Origin: Coniella vitis
Lineage: Eukaryota > Ascomycota > Sordariomycetes > Diaporthales > Schizoparmaceae
Reading direction: 5' to 3'
Length of the DNA stretch: 64,000 nt
Assembly (NCBI GenBank): GCA_011317545.1
Contig: WUJK01000004.1
Span: 2,914,001-2,978,000, forward strand
In this document: piece after piece, positions 12,186 through 24,504 of the stretch
Numbering within the stretch: the first letter of the stretch is position 1
Layout: each line of letters opens with the position of its first letter
Notes under the pieces: generated by a model
What the model saw: only the letters and a program-made list of their open reading frames with translations
Databases searched by the model: none
What the model was told of the DNA's origin: nothing
Made by a program: the position numbers and the translations under genes

Positions 12186-14976
12186 GATGGGTTGTCGGTG
12201 TCTGGTGAGAGAGGGTCTGCCGTAGAAGAAAGAGAAGACTTGTATGCTTCAATGTGTCGAGAAACAAACACTGCGATGGTGATGATGCTCGCGATAGCCA
12301 AAAAAACAAAAACAACGCCGTCGTTTTCAAGAGGCAAAAGTCAACTCGGCGGGTAATCCAAGTAGGAGAGAACAAGCTTGTCTCTTTTAAAAGGGTACAA
12401 TGTCAGCCCAGGCAGCCGCCACAAGAATTAGCGACCGGTAATATGTCCCAGTGAAGAGCGTCTGTCCTGGCGGTGGCTGTGGGCTCCGGGTCTTGCTTCC
12501 CTTTTCAATTATTTCCCTCTTTCTTCCTCGCTCTGATTATTAGGATGAAGGTGGGCCTAGCAAGAGAATGATTACACGCCGACTCTGGCTGATTGGCTCC
12601 CTCGTCACACAACCAGCGCGGCGTGTAGTTGGGAAGTGAGTCAAGAGAGAAGCCTGGAGGCGAGGCCGAGGTCAGGCCTGGACACAGTCGGTGGATTGGG
12701 GGGTGCCAAGTCTGGCGCCCGTTGCCCTTTCAAGCAACTTCTTTGGCGCCGGAGCTGGGGCTGTCGTTTGTAAATAGAGTGAGTCTTTGTGGCGCGCCTA
12801 AAGGCCGTTGGATGGGATGTACTGGTGTGGCGTTTGCTGCTGTTTTGCCACCCGATCGCAGGGGAAGGAAGGACGGGGAAACGAAGGTGATGGCGTTGTT
12901 TACTGATTCGGTTTCTGCGTGCTCGAGTAGCAAGAGAAGCAACGAACGGGTCGAAAGAGGCGAAGGGAACCTTCCAAACAAGAACAAGTGCGAATATGTC
13001 AGCTGAGGTGCATCCTCGGCGTCATCCTGCAGGCACGAGTGGCAGAGCCGGAGCAGTGCCTGAACGCCCAGAACGGGGATCGTCCTGGGGCCACACCAGG
13101 CAGGCTGCCAATACTATGGGCGCGGTGGTGGATGTACACAGTGAGGCGAGAAGTTGTTGGGGGGCTTTGATACTGTGAACAAGGAAAAACGGGGCCCGAC
13201 TCTGTATGCAGCTCACTTACTCATTCACTCACTCGCTAAACGGACAAGCGGACTATAGAACAAAATGCTAGCAATCCTTTCTGCGGTTGTTTGGCTGGAC
13301 TATTCATTGGCCAAACAAAAAGCAAAGCAAAGCAAAGACAATGTGAGACGGCAGGCCTTTGGGACTCTTGGGGGCTGTCAGCCCGTCGGTATAGTACGGG
13401 TACATGTTGGCTCGGCTGCTCGGCACTGTCGGAGGGGCCAACGGGCAGAAAGAGATTCAATTGCTTGCCCACTTGATGGCTCGGGTGCGAATGCATGTCA
13501 GCCAATACTGCATGCTTGTGGGATCTTGCTAGAAATATATTTAAAAAAAAAATACACTCTACCATGGTGGAATGCCAGGTACAGCAAGTACTATGTAGAT
13601 GCATAGTAAACGCTGTGCTGGGCGTCCCACACCGGCACCATCTGGCAGCAGAGACCCTGCCAAGATATGATACGGCGCTATGGCGGGGGCTTGGCCTTTA
13701 TTTTTATACATAGTATGCATAATCATAACCTTGCGTACATGGTATTTTACCATGTACAGCCGCGAGTAGATGATGCAGCCGAACGACTTGCCAGACCCGG
13801 CCAACAACTCTTCACAAACCAACCGCCAACACGGTGCTTGCTGACATTCTTTGATGGCGCCTTTTGTTTCTTCTCCCTTCTCTTGGTGTCTTGACGTTGT
13901 TGTGTCCAAAGCACTGTACGTTGAAATGTCGGGCTGCAGCATCTGTCACACTGCCTTTCGGTATGGATACAGACTGTGCTTTTCCAACAGCACAGACGTA
14001 TAGAGGAACCTAGAAGATAGTCATGACTCTCGTGGTTATAAGTTGTTTATGCAATAACCCAACACTGCTCATCCAATACACAGAATGACCGCGAGCAGTG
14101 AGTGTGTTAGCAAAAGCCTCCGTTCGGTTTCTTCTCTTGTTTGGGGACCAAGCACCAACCCACGACTATATGTACCCGTGTAGTCAATACAGTATAGTGC
14201 TTTGCAAGTACATATCAGATTGTTCACTTCAATTCCAGTCTGGGGGGTTGGGCTGCATTCCAGTTATGGCAAGGCTGTGTGCGTACTCTGCCGAATACTC
14301 TTGTATTATGGCAATAGTAATGACAACATGAACTCTTTCAAATCAATCTTGGACAGGCCGTTCGTTTTAGCTCAGATGATGCCAAGAAATAGGGCTCTCC
14401 AACCATAGCCTCTGCTGTCTATACTTGCTCATCTTGGGACACTCAACAAACACTATCTGACTGTCTACATAGTAGGTAAGCAAGGCTGGAGGGCGGGCAC
14501 CCGGGCAGGCTTGGCAGTGGGCGTGGCCAAGGCTGCAAGCGCCATTCTTTGGCGGCTGCAGCCGCCGCTAGCAGGCAGGCCAATCCGCTAACATGGCTGG
14601 CCGTCACCCTGGGCAGCCGGCAGCCTGGCAGCCTCGACCCCCCCAGCGCAAAAGTTTTCAGGGCCCAATTGGCCCTGGCCCCGATTCGGCAGCGCTCCAG
14701 CAGCTTCAGGCTCATCAACTTGAAGCTCTCATCAACTAGCCCGCCCACTTCACTTCACGCGCAAGTCCGACCAGTAAGTGCTCCATTATATGACTCATCT
14801 TGCCTTTGGGTCAATCTGTACATCGCACTCTGGCTAACCGTCCTGCAGTCTCTACATTTTCAACCCAGCCGGTCTGCCACAGGCAGCCCCACTATCAAGC
14901 CTCCTTCCAGCCCATCTTGAAGGCTCGCTCGCTCGCTCGCTCACCCACGGTCGTCACGGCAAAACAACCGCGCACC
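12186..14976. other. Gene-free spacer between the protease and ADE1
   Basis: This holds the protease promoter on the left and the ADE1 promoter on the right. I find no splice-consistent gene. Three TACATAGTA 9-mers lie here (13589-13597 as the complement, 13707-13715, 14466-14474). A short GCTC tandem run (about 14929-14943) precedes the ADE1 start. Confidence 0.55.
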
Positions 14977-15912
14977 ATGACCTCGCAAGTCCTCTCCATC
15001 GACCTCCAGTCGCTGCCCAAGGTCGCCTCGGGCAAGGTCCGCGACCTGTACGACCTCGACGCCAACACGCTCCTCTTCGTCTCCTCGGACCGCACCTCGG
15101 CCTACGACGTGGTCATGGACAATGGCGTGCCCGGACGCGGCACCATCCTCACCATGATCTCAGCCTTCTGGTTCCGCCTCCTCGCCGAGCGCGTGCCGGG
15201 CCTCAAGACGCACTTCCTCACCCTGCAGCCCCCGGCGGCAGCCCTCACGCCCGACGAGCTCGCGCGCATCCGCGGCCGCAGCATGCAGGTGCGCAAGCTC
15301 AAGATCTTCCCCGTCGAGGCCATTGTGCGCGGCTACCTGGCCGGCTCCGCCTGGGCAGAGTACACGGCGCACGGCACCGTCCACGGGCTGCCCATGCCCG
15401 CCGGCCTGCGCCAGTGCGAGGCGCTCCCCACGGGGCCCATCTACACGCCGAGCACAAAGGCCGAGCTGGGCCAGCACGACGAAAACATCAGCCCCGCGCG
15501 CGCCGCGCAAATCATTGGCAACGCGGCGCACGCCCAGCGCATCGCGGAGCTCGCGGTGGCCATCTTCACGGCCGGCGCGGCGCACGCCCGCGAGCAGGGC
15601 ATTCTCATTGCCGACACAAAGTTTGAGTTTGGCCTCGACGAGGAGACGGGCGAGGTGGTGCTTGTGGACGAGTGCCTGACGCCCGACTCGAGCCGCATGT
15701 GGCCTGCGGACAAGTACGAGGTCGGTCGGGACCAGGAGAGCTTCGACAAGCAGATTATCCGCAACTGGTTGACGCGCGAGGGCCTCAAGGGGAAGCAGGG
15801 CGTCAGCTTGCCCGAGGAGGTCAGGCAGGCGACGCTGGACAAGTATAAGGAGGTCTTTCAGCGGTTGACGGGCCAGTCGGTCGAGGAGGCGCTGACCAAG
15901 GAGGGGTTTTGA
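14977..15912 (+). CDS. ade1: SAICAR synthetase (phosphoribosylaminoimidazole-succinocarboxamide synthase)
   Basis: Joins CAIR and aspartate with ATP to give SAICAR, a late step of de novo purine synthesis in the cytosol. One uninterrupted exon gives 311 aa, close to the usual fungal length of about 300-306. Family signatures are visible in order: GKVRDLYDL near the start, then SSDRTSAYDVVM, the IVRGYLAGSAW block, the KAELGQHDENIS segment, and the C-terminal DECLTPDSSRMW motif. I chose the ATG at 14977, in a good context (CACCATGACC) and matching the family's start. An upstream in-frame ATG at 14800 would add 59 unconserved residues. Codon use is strongly GC3-biased, as expected of a well-expressed gene. 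Confidence 0.97.
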   Translation: MTSQVLSIDLQSLPKVASGKVRDLYDLDANTLLFVSSDRTSAYDVVMDNGVPGRGTILTMISAFWFRLLAERVPGLKTHFLTLQPPAAALTPDELARIRGRSMQVRKLKIFPVEAIVRGYLAGSAWAEYTAHGTVHGLPMPAGLRQCEALPTGPIYTPSTKAELGQHDENISPARAAQIIGNAAHAQRIAELAVAIFTAGAAHAREQGILIADTKFEFGLDEETGEVVLVDECLTPDSSRMWPADKYEVGRDQESFDKQIIRNWLTREGLKGKQGVSLPEEVRQATLDKYKEVFQRLTGQSVEEALTKEGF

Positions 15913-16427
15913 GGTAGGTTTGTTTGTGTGTGAGAGAGCGTTGGTGGTGTTTGTTGTTCGGTTTGATATATATATATATAAAAGAAAAAAAGCCATGTAT
16001 TTATCTAGTTAGATAGATATTCTCGATTGCCTGCAAGTATTTCGGTTAGAATCTCAAATAGGTATCAATACCTGAAGGTCAAGTTAGCAGAGGTGGCTCG
16101 TTCCAATGACGCTTTGGTTCCAACTTATGACTGCAATCACTTTCATCACAGAGACTGGTCAACACGCAACTGTTCAGGACCCTCTTGCCGAGGCATGAAG
16201 AAGCAAGAAAGAGATATAATGTGTGACTTTTCGAAGGCTCCGAATGAATTTCGACTTGGGATCAAAGGCGGAATGCTTGAGAGAGCACTCAGATCATTAG
16301 AAACAGTCAGAAAGCCTCTTTCAGGAAATATATATCCAGACTCTGTAGATATCTTGGTTGTCCCACCTCAGCACCTGTCTCATATGTTTTCTCTCTCTCT
16401 CTCTCTCTACCTGATTCCACATCACCC
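15913..16427. other. Convergent 3' spacer between ADE1 and the small secreted protein gene
   Basis: The spacer is AT-rich with a short TA run (about 15967-15980) just after ADE1 and a CT run near 16390-16408. It probably holds both 3' UTRs. I see no gene in it. Confidence 0.55.
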
Positions 16428-16790
16428 TCAGATCTCAAACACCACAATATACGACGCATAGTCCGTCACATCCGCGCACACCCCCACGGCAAACGTGCTC
16501 TCCTCGGCCGCCGTCGCCTGGCAGTCGGCGCCCTCGCTCACCCAGCCATAGACCTCGCCGTAGCTGACGGCCGTCTCGGTGATGTTGAGCCAGCACGCGC
16601 TGTACGCCGCCGCAAAGTTGTAGCACGTCTGGGTGTCGGTGGTCCAGTCGCCCGCGGCGACCTTTGCGACGTCCGTGCAGCTGCTTCCGCAGGAAAGCTG
16701 CCAGGCGTTGCCTGTGACGGCGGTGGGGGCGGCTGCGGTGAGGGCGGCCAAGGTGGTGAGGGTTGTGAGGGTGGTTGTGAGGGGGGACAT
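16428..16790 (-). CDS. Small secreted Cys-containing protein, 120 aa, unknown function
   Basis: Single-exon gene with no family I recognise. The N-terminus (about residues 1-21) is a Thr/Leu/Ala-rich signal peptide ending at an AAP site. The mature part has six cysteines (in CGSSC, QTCYN, SACWLN, ADCQA and GVCAD contexts), an N-glycosylation sequon (NIT) and many Ala and Tyr residues. Size, secretion and even Cys number resemble fungal small secreted proteins or effector candidates, but this is inference only. The ATG at 16790 is directly preceded, on the coding strand, by an A-rich leader, typical of fungal start contexts. It is convergent with ADE1 and has a long empty region upstream. Confidence 0.72.
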   Translation of the reverse strand: MSPLTTTLTTLTTLAALTAAAPTAVTGNAWQLSCGSSCTDVAKVAAGDWTTDTQTCYNFAAAYSACWLNITETAVSYGEVYGWVSEGADCQATAAEESTFAVGVCADVTDYASYIVVFEI

Positions 16791-19700
16791 TTTTTTTTTC
16801 TTTTTTCAATATTTATTTTTTGGCGAGAGGGTCGAGGGGGGAGAGGATGGTGGTGATGGATAGGAAGATGGATGAGGCTGGGAAATGAGACTAATTAGTT
16901 CTTTGAAGGCATCAACGGGTCTTGTGACTGGCCTCAAGAGAAATGTAAGAGTGGATGATAAAGTCAAGCGCAAGATGAGAGAGGTGCGCGAGGCAGGGGT
17001 TTGACGTACTATGACTATTGTCTGCGTATGGTTGAGATGGAGAGGAGAGAGGATCTGTGAGAACCCTTTGGAGCAGTAAAAGTGTTAAAAGTAGTGGTGT
17101 GGTCGAGTATCGACGAGTGAGTGGTGCTCTGGTCTTCTCAAAAAAAGCAAGACGTTGTTGACTCTCAGGGGGCGCCTGTGGTCTCTTATATACTCGTCGA
17201 GTGAGGCGGGGTGTATATGTATAGAGGACTCACGATAGACCACCAAATTGGCTTTGCTACCTGCCCACCTCTGGCTTTGCAAGCAACCAGAGATGCCAAA
17301 ACCAACCAACAGCCGCTTTCCAATACGCTGAAGGGCAGGAAATCCTCCTGGGTGATTTTCTCCTCCTTCCAACTCACCGTCCGTCTGAATGGCGGCTTGA
17401 CACCCCCATGATTACTCAGATGTTAATCATCCTCTCTTTGAATCAAACCTTGCAAAGACGAGCCTCGCTGTCATTTCTATCATCCCCCCCCCCTTCTTCG
17501 ATGGTGTGTGTACGGCAACGCGGCGTCCAACCACGGGCTTGTGCCACAAATGCCACCTACGCAGCGAATCAAGTTTTTCTTTTCTTTTATTTCATTTTTG
17601 TTTTTCTTCTATATACTTTCTCCGTCTCCTACTTTTCTCTTTGGGAAAATGAGGGGGAGAGAGGGCCGGGGGGGGGGTCCGTGGTGTCGTATCATTCATA
17701 TGAAGCAGCAGCGGCTTTGGTTGGCTTCCATCCGAGAACAACGCCCTAACAGCAGTACATGTATGTAGATTTTATAGAAGCGGAAGGTGATGTACCGGCT
17801 CATGCAGAACATGCAAACAACGCACGAGGATGCATGGTGGCATCTCGGTATGTATGTATGCATGCAATGTACGCTTACGCTGCTGCTGTTGCTGCCGCCG
17901 CCACCGCCTCTTCCCCGGGTGCCCTCGCCTTTTTTTTGCTTCCAATCGGTGTACGTACGTCTTGCGTCTGGCTTGCCCAACTTCTGCTGCCGGTGTCATC
18001 GTCTTTGGATTCGGTTTGGAGGGGAAAAGACGTACGATTCTAGACTATCAGAGGGAAAAGGTCGAGGCAAAATCGCCAGGTCAGACCACACACAAGCATG
18101 GACGCAAGAAGACATACATGTCCACACCACCTTCACAGGTCACACCCGTCCGGAAGAGAAGCCGAAAAGCGCTGTTGGCGGCCTCGGCCGTACATAGTAC
18201 GCTCACCAGCCTGGAGGATTGACACATGCAGGTTGGGCGGCTTATGACAATCTACTTGGAAGAAGATCAAAAGTGTGCTTGCTTTTCCTCAGTGCGGTTG
18301 CATGGATGCTTTGCAGCCTTGATCTTTCTTCGTCTTCGTCTTCTGTATTTCTCCTCCTTGGGAATGACATTGGTGGTGAAATCTGGGAAGCAAGGCAAAA
18401 AAGGTGGCTGGCTGGCTGGTTGGCTGGCTGTACAGGAACCCTCTGCAAGACACAACCACCGGGGGAAACGCACTTCTCTTCTTTTTGTTTCTGTTTCCGA
18501 TCCGTGGTTGTCATTGGCTTGCAAAGCTTACCGTATTTTGGCCACAGCACGGAGAGCTGATGGCTTGCCTTTTTGAGAAGGAGGGCCAGAATCAGATTCC
18601 TATTTGATCGAACCCAAGGTGAATACAGGCTCACTCATGACTGTTTACGTGGAGTTCATATTTCAAAGAGGAAGCGTGCTCGCAGAGTTGGGTCTGGACC
18701 AGATCATTCGACAAGTCAAAATATCTACTATAATGCATGTATAGTAATATATAGTATGTACAGGGTGTCAAGTCGCGAGTAGAGTGCCACTCATTAACCA
18801 CAGACTGGGCATTCCAAGGTTTCTGTTACTTCTCCTTCTTCTCCTTCTTCTCCTTCTTCTCCTTCTTCTCCTTCTTCTCCTTCTTCTCCTTCTTCTCATT
18901 CTTCTCATTCTTCTCACTCCTCCTCCTTCGATGCTCGTTTCTTTCCTCTTCTCTTCTTTGTGGAAATATTTCGGTCGTCTTTCCTTCCCCCTCTCCCGTG
19001 TTTCTCCCCCCCCAACCAACGCGTGTCGTTGCTTTTGCAGCTTAAGCATAAAGACCAACGATTACCCCCTCACTCTGCATATAAATGGAGGCTGGCGGAT
19101 GAGAACGCGAGTCACATTTTATGGAGGCGCGCTGAAACTATACATGCATGCTGCTCTGCACGTTCAACACTAAACTTGAAGTTCCTTTAATATTAGACCT
19201 TTTCTATGTCACAGTCACATTCACATTCACACACACACACACACTCTGGCCACCGGCAGCCTCGCCTCTGCAAAAGTCGAAACATGAAACTGCCCATTTC
19301 CAGGTTATCCTGTCTCTTCTTCTTTGAGGTGACATCCTTCTCAACAAGAGGGGGAAAGCCACCCCTTCTCACACACCACCCCTTCAAGGTGTGCTTGATG
19401 AATGCCGGCATACAGGGTCCCAAAAACGCCAAGGATCGGCATGTGGGGGGGGGAGGGGGTTTGTAGATATCTTTCGATGTGTAGGTACTGCGCCTTCACC
19501 GATCTGGACAACACTGAGTGAGAGAACCGTGAAAGGCGGGGCAAAAAAAAAAAAAAAAAAAAAACAAAAAAACCACATGCATAGGAGACAAATGTGTTGA
19601 TACAACATTACAAGTCAGCAGTTTGCCAATCAAGTTCCCAAGGGTGGTCTGCTGGTGACTACTGACTGCTCTTGCGTTCAGCGTAACTCTTCTTTTGAAC

Positions 19701-21308
19701 CGTCGTTACCGTTTGCAGTTGGTAAGTGAGGTTGGTTGGTTGGTTGGTTGGTGACTTGGTCCTTTTTTCTTCTCTTGCTATATGAGAACTGAATAACAGC
19801 ATCACACTTATGGACAAAAAAGATCAAGAATGCATGACTATACGTACGTCACTCGCTCAAACATCACGTGTGAAAAAAACACCGCCGCCATCTTTAACCT
19901 TGGTTCCCTGGCGTCAAATGCTCAAAATAGCGTTCCTTTGGTCTCGCATGCCACATTATATTATTACTATGGCGATCTCTCGCCGGGGATGGACGCGCTT
20001 CGTATTTGGCGGTGTATTAAATTCCAGCCTACTATCAACAAATGGTGACGATCCCCCAGATCCAGACCCAGGGGGGCGTAACGCCATATACAACGCCTTT
20101 TATATCGGATAAAGCAACCCGGAGACGTTCCAATGAGATCAGATGAGATCATCTCGAAAGCCCCTCCTTGATTTCAATCCATTTGTGATTTTGTAACGTA
20201 TTCTCCGCGCGCGCCCCCCCCCCTTCTTACCTTTCTCGGCACTGCTCTTTTGCAGGAATCTGTGACGATCTTCATATTCATAAACGAATCTACCTTGAGC
20301 TGATTTGGGAAAGCTGGGGGGGCTTTTAGAGAGCTGCTCTTCTGATATTCTGGGGCCGCAAAGATGCTCGCTGCATGTAAAGTTATCGCGTGAGTAAAAG
20401 AAACCTCAGACCATAACACTTGTGCCGCTCTTTTAGAATCAAACGTACGTGCAGATCACGTATATAAATATATATGAGATGTATGTAGCGTTGATATGAT
20501 CCTCTTTGATGAAGCAGATTTTATTGGTGGGACCAAAGACTACCTATGTCCTCTTACTATATGTAGACATCCTATCACTCGGTAAAGCTGGCTTCTTCAA
20601 GCTTTCCCCCGGCTGCAGCAGCTCTGCATATGGATATGCACCAGGAGACGACTGATGCTTATAGCCATTGAGCAACAAGCCTGTATCATGACCAGTGGCA
20701 TGTAACGGCCAGTCTGTTGCTGGTCCTCTCATCCATGCTAGCATAGTCTTCGAACCTATCAGTCCCATGGTGCTCCGTATGCACAATATCAGTGCTGAAA
20801 ACACTTCAAGACAACCCAGGTAGTACCTTGGAAGCGTCGGCACTTGCGAGCACTTGCCTGACAATCCATGCGAGGTTGGCTTAAAAGCGTCGTTGTGCAC
20901 ACATTATGAGTGGTGCGACATGGCGCGCTGGAGAAGCGGCTGTGGGATCTAGTCTCCTCGATGCATTCGCCACCATCCCGAGAACCCAACGAGGAGTCAC
21001 ACCCTGCAGATTCAGGGCCGAATCCAGGTACGCCGGACACATTTAGCGGCTTCGGAAAGGATATCCAACCCAATGCAGGAGTCGCCTGTCGATTGGGTTA
21101 TAAGTATTGGTGAAGTTAGCTTCCGTATCAGCTCGAGTCGTCCTTTGCTGCGGCTGCAGACGGTCAAGAGGCTGACCACCTGACGATGTTCAAGCTGTCT
21201 TGAACCAAGAGGAACAAGATCACGCGCCCCGATATCAGATATGCCGGGATGGGTGTAATTGGGCCGTTGTCAAGAGCTGTCAAGAGCTGCCAAGAGCTGC
21301 CAAGCAGC
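16791..21308. other. 4.5-kb gene-free spacer
   Basis: No frame here gains support from splicing or recognisable domains. It contains the small secreted gene's promoter, the CTTCTC minisatellite (18829-18921), a 22-base A-run (19543-19564), a GGTT run (about 19730-19750), a TACATAGTA 9-mer (18191-18199) and a 10-base direct repeat (CAAGAGCTGY, three copies at 21271-21300). RNA genes without open frames cannot be excluded. Confidence 0.5.
18829..18921. repeat. Pyrimidine minisatellite of 9-base units (CTCCTTCTT)
   Basis: About ten near-perfect tandem units form a 90-base homopyrimidine/homopurine tract with CTCATTCTT variants at the right end. Such tracts can adopt triplex (H-DNA) structure. 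The tract lies far from any called gene. Confidence 0.9.
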
Positions 21309-22135
21309 TCAGCTCGTCTCCCGGATGAGCTTCTTGACAAGCTGCCTCTGCGCATCCGCACCCAGCAGACCTGCATCCGTCTCTTGCAGAGCCTTGCCGA
21401 CAATCAGGATGGAACGCGTAGCGTCACTGTTGACCCAGACCCTGCCGTTACGGCCGACGGCAATCTCAAACTGCAAGCCCGAGTTGCCCAGCTCCTCAAG
21501 CACGATCACGCCACCCTCCGTCGTGCTCTTTGGCATGAGCAGCCTGCGGGCAAAGCCCAGGGAAACGGTAAAGAGCATGCCGCCAGTGAGGGGGCCCAAG
21601 CCATCGGACTTGCCCGTGGCCGGGTTGACGCACTCGAGCTCGGCGTCCATATGCTTGTTGGCGAGAGACACGCGGGCGTAGACGAGCTGGCCAGCAGCGA
21701 GCTGAGGACGCGTCTTTTTGGTGGCCATCTCGAAGGCGAGGACGGGAAGCAGGGCGTTGGAGGTGTGCGGCGTCAGCTGGACGTAGTAGAAGTCGGCGGC
21801 GCCATGGTGGACCTGGCCAATGACAAGGTCGCCTTGCGAGGGAACATACTAGCCATGATACGAACGATGTGAGCACAACTTTCGAAAGCGGGGGGAGGGG
21901 CTGGCGGGACAAGCCAGAGCCAGGCAAAACATACGCGACCTCCATTGCTCTCCACCCATATCGAGTTCTTCTTCTTGTCGGTCATGAACTGCCCGGCGAT
22001 GGTGGGCAGAATGGTGCTGGGCAGGATGTGCCGCAAGCCAGGACCCAGCTGCAGCGCCTTCTTGGGGTGGGAAGGGAACGTCGAGGGGTCCAGCTCATCG
22101 CCTGGAAGGACGACGGGTCCCTGTGTCGCGACCAT
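21309..22135 (-). CDS. rrp40: Exosome complex RNA-binding subunit Rrp40
   Basis: S1/KH cap subunit of the RNA exosome, which guides RNA into the 3'-5' degradation chamber in nucleus and cytoplasm. Exons on the minus strand are 21935-22135 and 21309-21848; splicing after ESNGGR gives 246 aa, the normal size. The N-terminal part has the PGD...LGPGLRH pattern. Exon 2 opens with YVPSQGDLVIGQV, the start of the S1 domain, followed by FYYVQLTPHTSNALLPVLAFE. The KH part has GPLTGGMLFTVSLGFARRLL, and GRNGRVWVNS is the conserved GxNGxxW motif of Rrp40. I place the start at 22135 because the product then fits the family. It is divergent from SSZ1 with a 486-base shared upstream region. Confidence 0.95.
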
Positions 22136-22621
22136 GGTGCTCGAGAATGGTGGGTTGGCGCTGGGGAAGCTGGATTGGGGGGTGTCAGTGGTGAAGACGA
22201 GTGAGGAAGGCTTTCGAAAAACTGCTGCCGGCCCAAGTTGAATATGAGGTATGCTTTGGTTATCGTTATCGCAGGTACCGACGATGTACTGCAGCACACT
22301 TCGTGGCTGAGCGGGGGCCAAGAGGTACTGCCTAGGTACCCACAGCCTACAGCGGCTCTTCTATGTACGTACATCGTAGTGGGGGGTTCCCAGCACCTGG
22401 GCGGGACAGGGGTCGGCCGGCTTTTGGGTCCAAAAATTTCATCCGCCTTTTTGGGAAGATTCTCAATCCGCCTTGCGCCTGCCGTTTTTTATCGCAGACA
22501 ATTCCAGCCAACACGAACAACTTCGCCTTTGCACCCATTTCTTCTCCTCCTTGCCTTTTTTGCTCTTCCTCTTCATCTATACCCACTCACCACCCTTCCT
22601 CCCACAACCCAGACAGCCCCA
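22136..22621. promoter_or_regulatory. Divergent promoter region of RRP40 (-) and SSZ1 (+)
   Basis: The two start codons face away from each other across 486 bases. The region contains a perfect 12-base palindrome, ATGTACGTACAT (22363-22374), and a CCTAGGTACC segment about 20 bases to its left. The pyrimidine-rich SSZ1 leader lies near 22525-22620. I cannot assign factors. Shared control of an exosome gene and a ribosome-associated chaperone would make sense as co-regulated growth genes. Confidence 0.6.
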
Positions 22622-24504
22622 ATGAGTGCAGACGGTGCCGACCAAGCCAGCGCTGGCTCTGAGCGCGTCGCCATTGGTATCACCTTTGGCAACTCCAACA
22701 GCTCCATCGCATACACAACCGACGGCAAGGCCGAGGTCATAGCCAACGAGGATGGAGGTGCGTTGCTCTCGTGCGCCGGTCAATGATCTACTACATGTGC
22801 TAACAGAGGCGCGACAGACCGTCAAATACCCACGATTCTTTCCTACGTCGACGGCGACGAGTACTACGGTGGCCAGGCAAAGGCTTTCCTCGTCCGCAAC
22901 CCCTCCAACACAGTCGCCTACTTCAAGGAGTTCCTAGGCAAGGAGTATGTCTGAGGTTCTTATATATATATATATATATATATATCTAACTACAAAACGA
23001 GGAGGAGCTTAATGCTGACACACCCTTTCCAACATCCAGCTTCAAGTCCATTGACCCTACCCACAACCACGCCTCTGCCCACCCCAAGGAGGCTGGCTCG
23101 ACCATCTCCTTCACCGTCAAGGACAAGGACACCGACGAGGCCTCTGAGCTGTCCGTCTCGGAAGTCTCGACCCGCTACCTGCGCCGCCTTGTCCAGTCTG
23201 CCTCGGACTACATTGGCAAGAAGGTCACCTCGGCCGTCGTCACCGTCCCCACCAACTTCAGCGAGGCCCAAAAGGCCGCCCTTGTCCAGGCCGCCAAGGA
23301 CGCCGACCTCGAGATCCTGCAGCTGATTGCCGACCCCATTGCCGCCGCTCTTGCCTACGACGCCCGCCCCGAGAACCTCTCGGCCGATGTCCAGGACAAG
23401 ATCATTGTTGTCGCCGACCTGGGCGGCACCCGCAGCGATGTTGCCGTTGTCGCCAGCCGTGGTGGCATGTACACCATCCTCGCTACCGCGCACGATTACG
23501 AATTTGCCGGTTTCGCCCTGGACAAGGTGCTCATGGAGCACTTTGCCAAGGAGTTCATCAAGAAGCACAAGACGGACCCCCGCGAGAATGCGCGCTCCCT
23601 GGCCAAGCTCAAGAGCGAGGCTGAGGCTACCAAGAAGGCCCTGTCGCTCGGCACAAACGCCAGCTTCAGCGTCGAGTCCCTCGCTGATGGCATCGACTTT
23701 GCCTCGACTATCAACCGCCTGCGCTACGAAATGATTGCCCGCTCCGTCTTTGAGGGCATCAACCGACTCATTGAGGGCGTCGTCAAGAAGGCTGGCCTCG
23801 ATGTCCTCGACATTGACGAGGTCATGATGTCTGGTGGCACTTCGCACACTCCTCGCATCGCGGCCAACCTCGCCGCCATCTTCCCCGAGTCGACCGCCAT
23901 CCTCTCCCCTTCCACCTTCGCTACCGCTGTCAACCCCTCCGAGCTCGCTGCCCGCGGCGCTGCCCTCCAGGCCAGCCTCATTCAGGAATTCGACGTCGAG
24001 GACATTGAGCAGAGCATACACCCGGCCGTCACGACCGTCAAGCACATTGCCAACGCTATTGGTGTCCTGACCAAGAACGGCGAGGAGGAAGTCTTCACCC
24101 CCATCATTGCCCCCGAGACAGCCGTGCCCGCCCGCCGTACCGTGCACGTCGAGGCACCCAAGGCCGGTGGCGACGTTCTGATCAAGATTGTCGAGGGCAA
24201 CACACACATCAAGGTTACGCAGCCCGAGCCCAAGTCCAAGGAGAACGGCGATGAGAAGCCCAAGAAGGATGCCGATGACGAGGACGAAGACGACAGCGAT
24301 TTCAGCGACGACGAAGACGAGGAGCAAGAGAAGCGCGAAAAGGTTTGGAAGATTGGCTCCACGCTTGCCGAGGCGGCTGTACGGGGCGTCAAGGCTGGTG
24401 CCAAGGTGGAGGTGACGATAAACGTGTTGGCTGATTTGAGCGTTACTGTTGCGACGCGCGAGGTGGGCGCCAAGGGGGGTGTGAGGGGACAGATTCCTGC
24501 TTAA
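22622..24504 (+). CDS. ssz1: Hsp70-family ribosome-associated complex subunit Ssz1
   Basis: Atypical Hsp70 that pairs with zuotin in the ribosome-associated complex and stimulates the Ssb chaperone at the tunnel exit. Exons 22622-22757, 22809-22944 and 23040-24504 give 578 aa. Joined exons read IAIG-type N-terminus (VAIGITFGNSNSSIAY), DRQIPTILSYVDGDEYYGGQ, then GKD-FKSIDPTHNHASAHP, all typical of Ssz1. The ATPase core continues with PTNFSEAQKAAL, VVADLGGTRSDVAVV and MMSGGTSHTPRIAANL. The short C-terminal part lacks a full peptide-binding domain, as in Ssz1. An acidic Asp/Glu/Ser insert (about residues 490-520) precedes the last conserved block. Exon 2 uses the second of two close AGs (CAGAG). 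Intron 2 carries a (TA)n tract. Confidence 0.95.
22961..22985. repeat. (TA)n microsatellite in SSZ1 intron 2
   Basis: About 12 TA units lie in the 95-base second intron, between the GTATGT donor at 22945 and the CCAG acceptor ending at 23039. A similar tract at 24847-24875 lies beyond the gene's 3' end. Confidence 0.9.

Noticed and set aside
14800..14976. Longer ADE1 start giving 59 extra N-terminal residues
   Set aside because: The extra residues are unlike the family and the segment looks like 5' UTR. The ATG at 14977 has the better context and gives the normal length.
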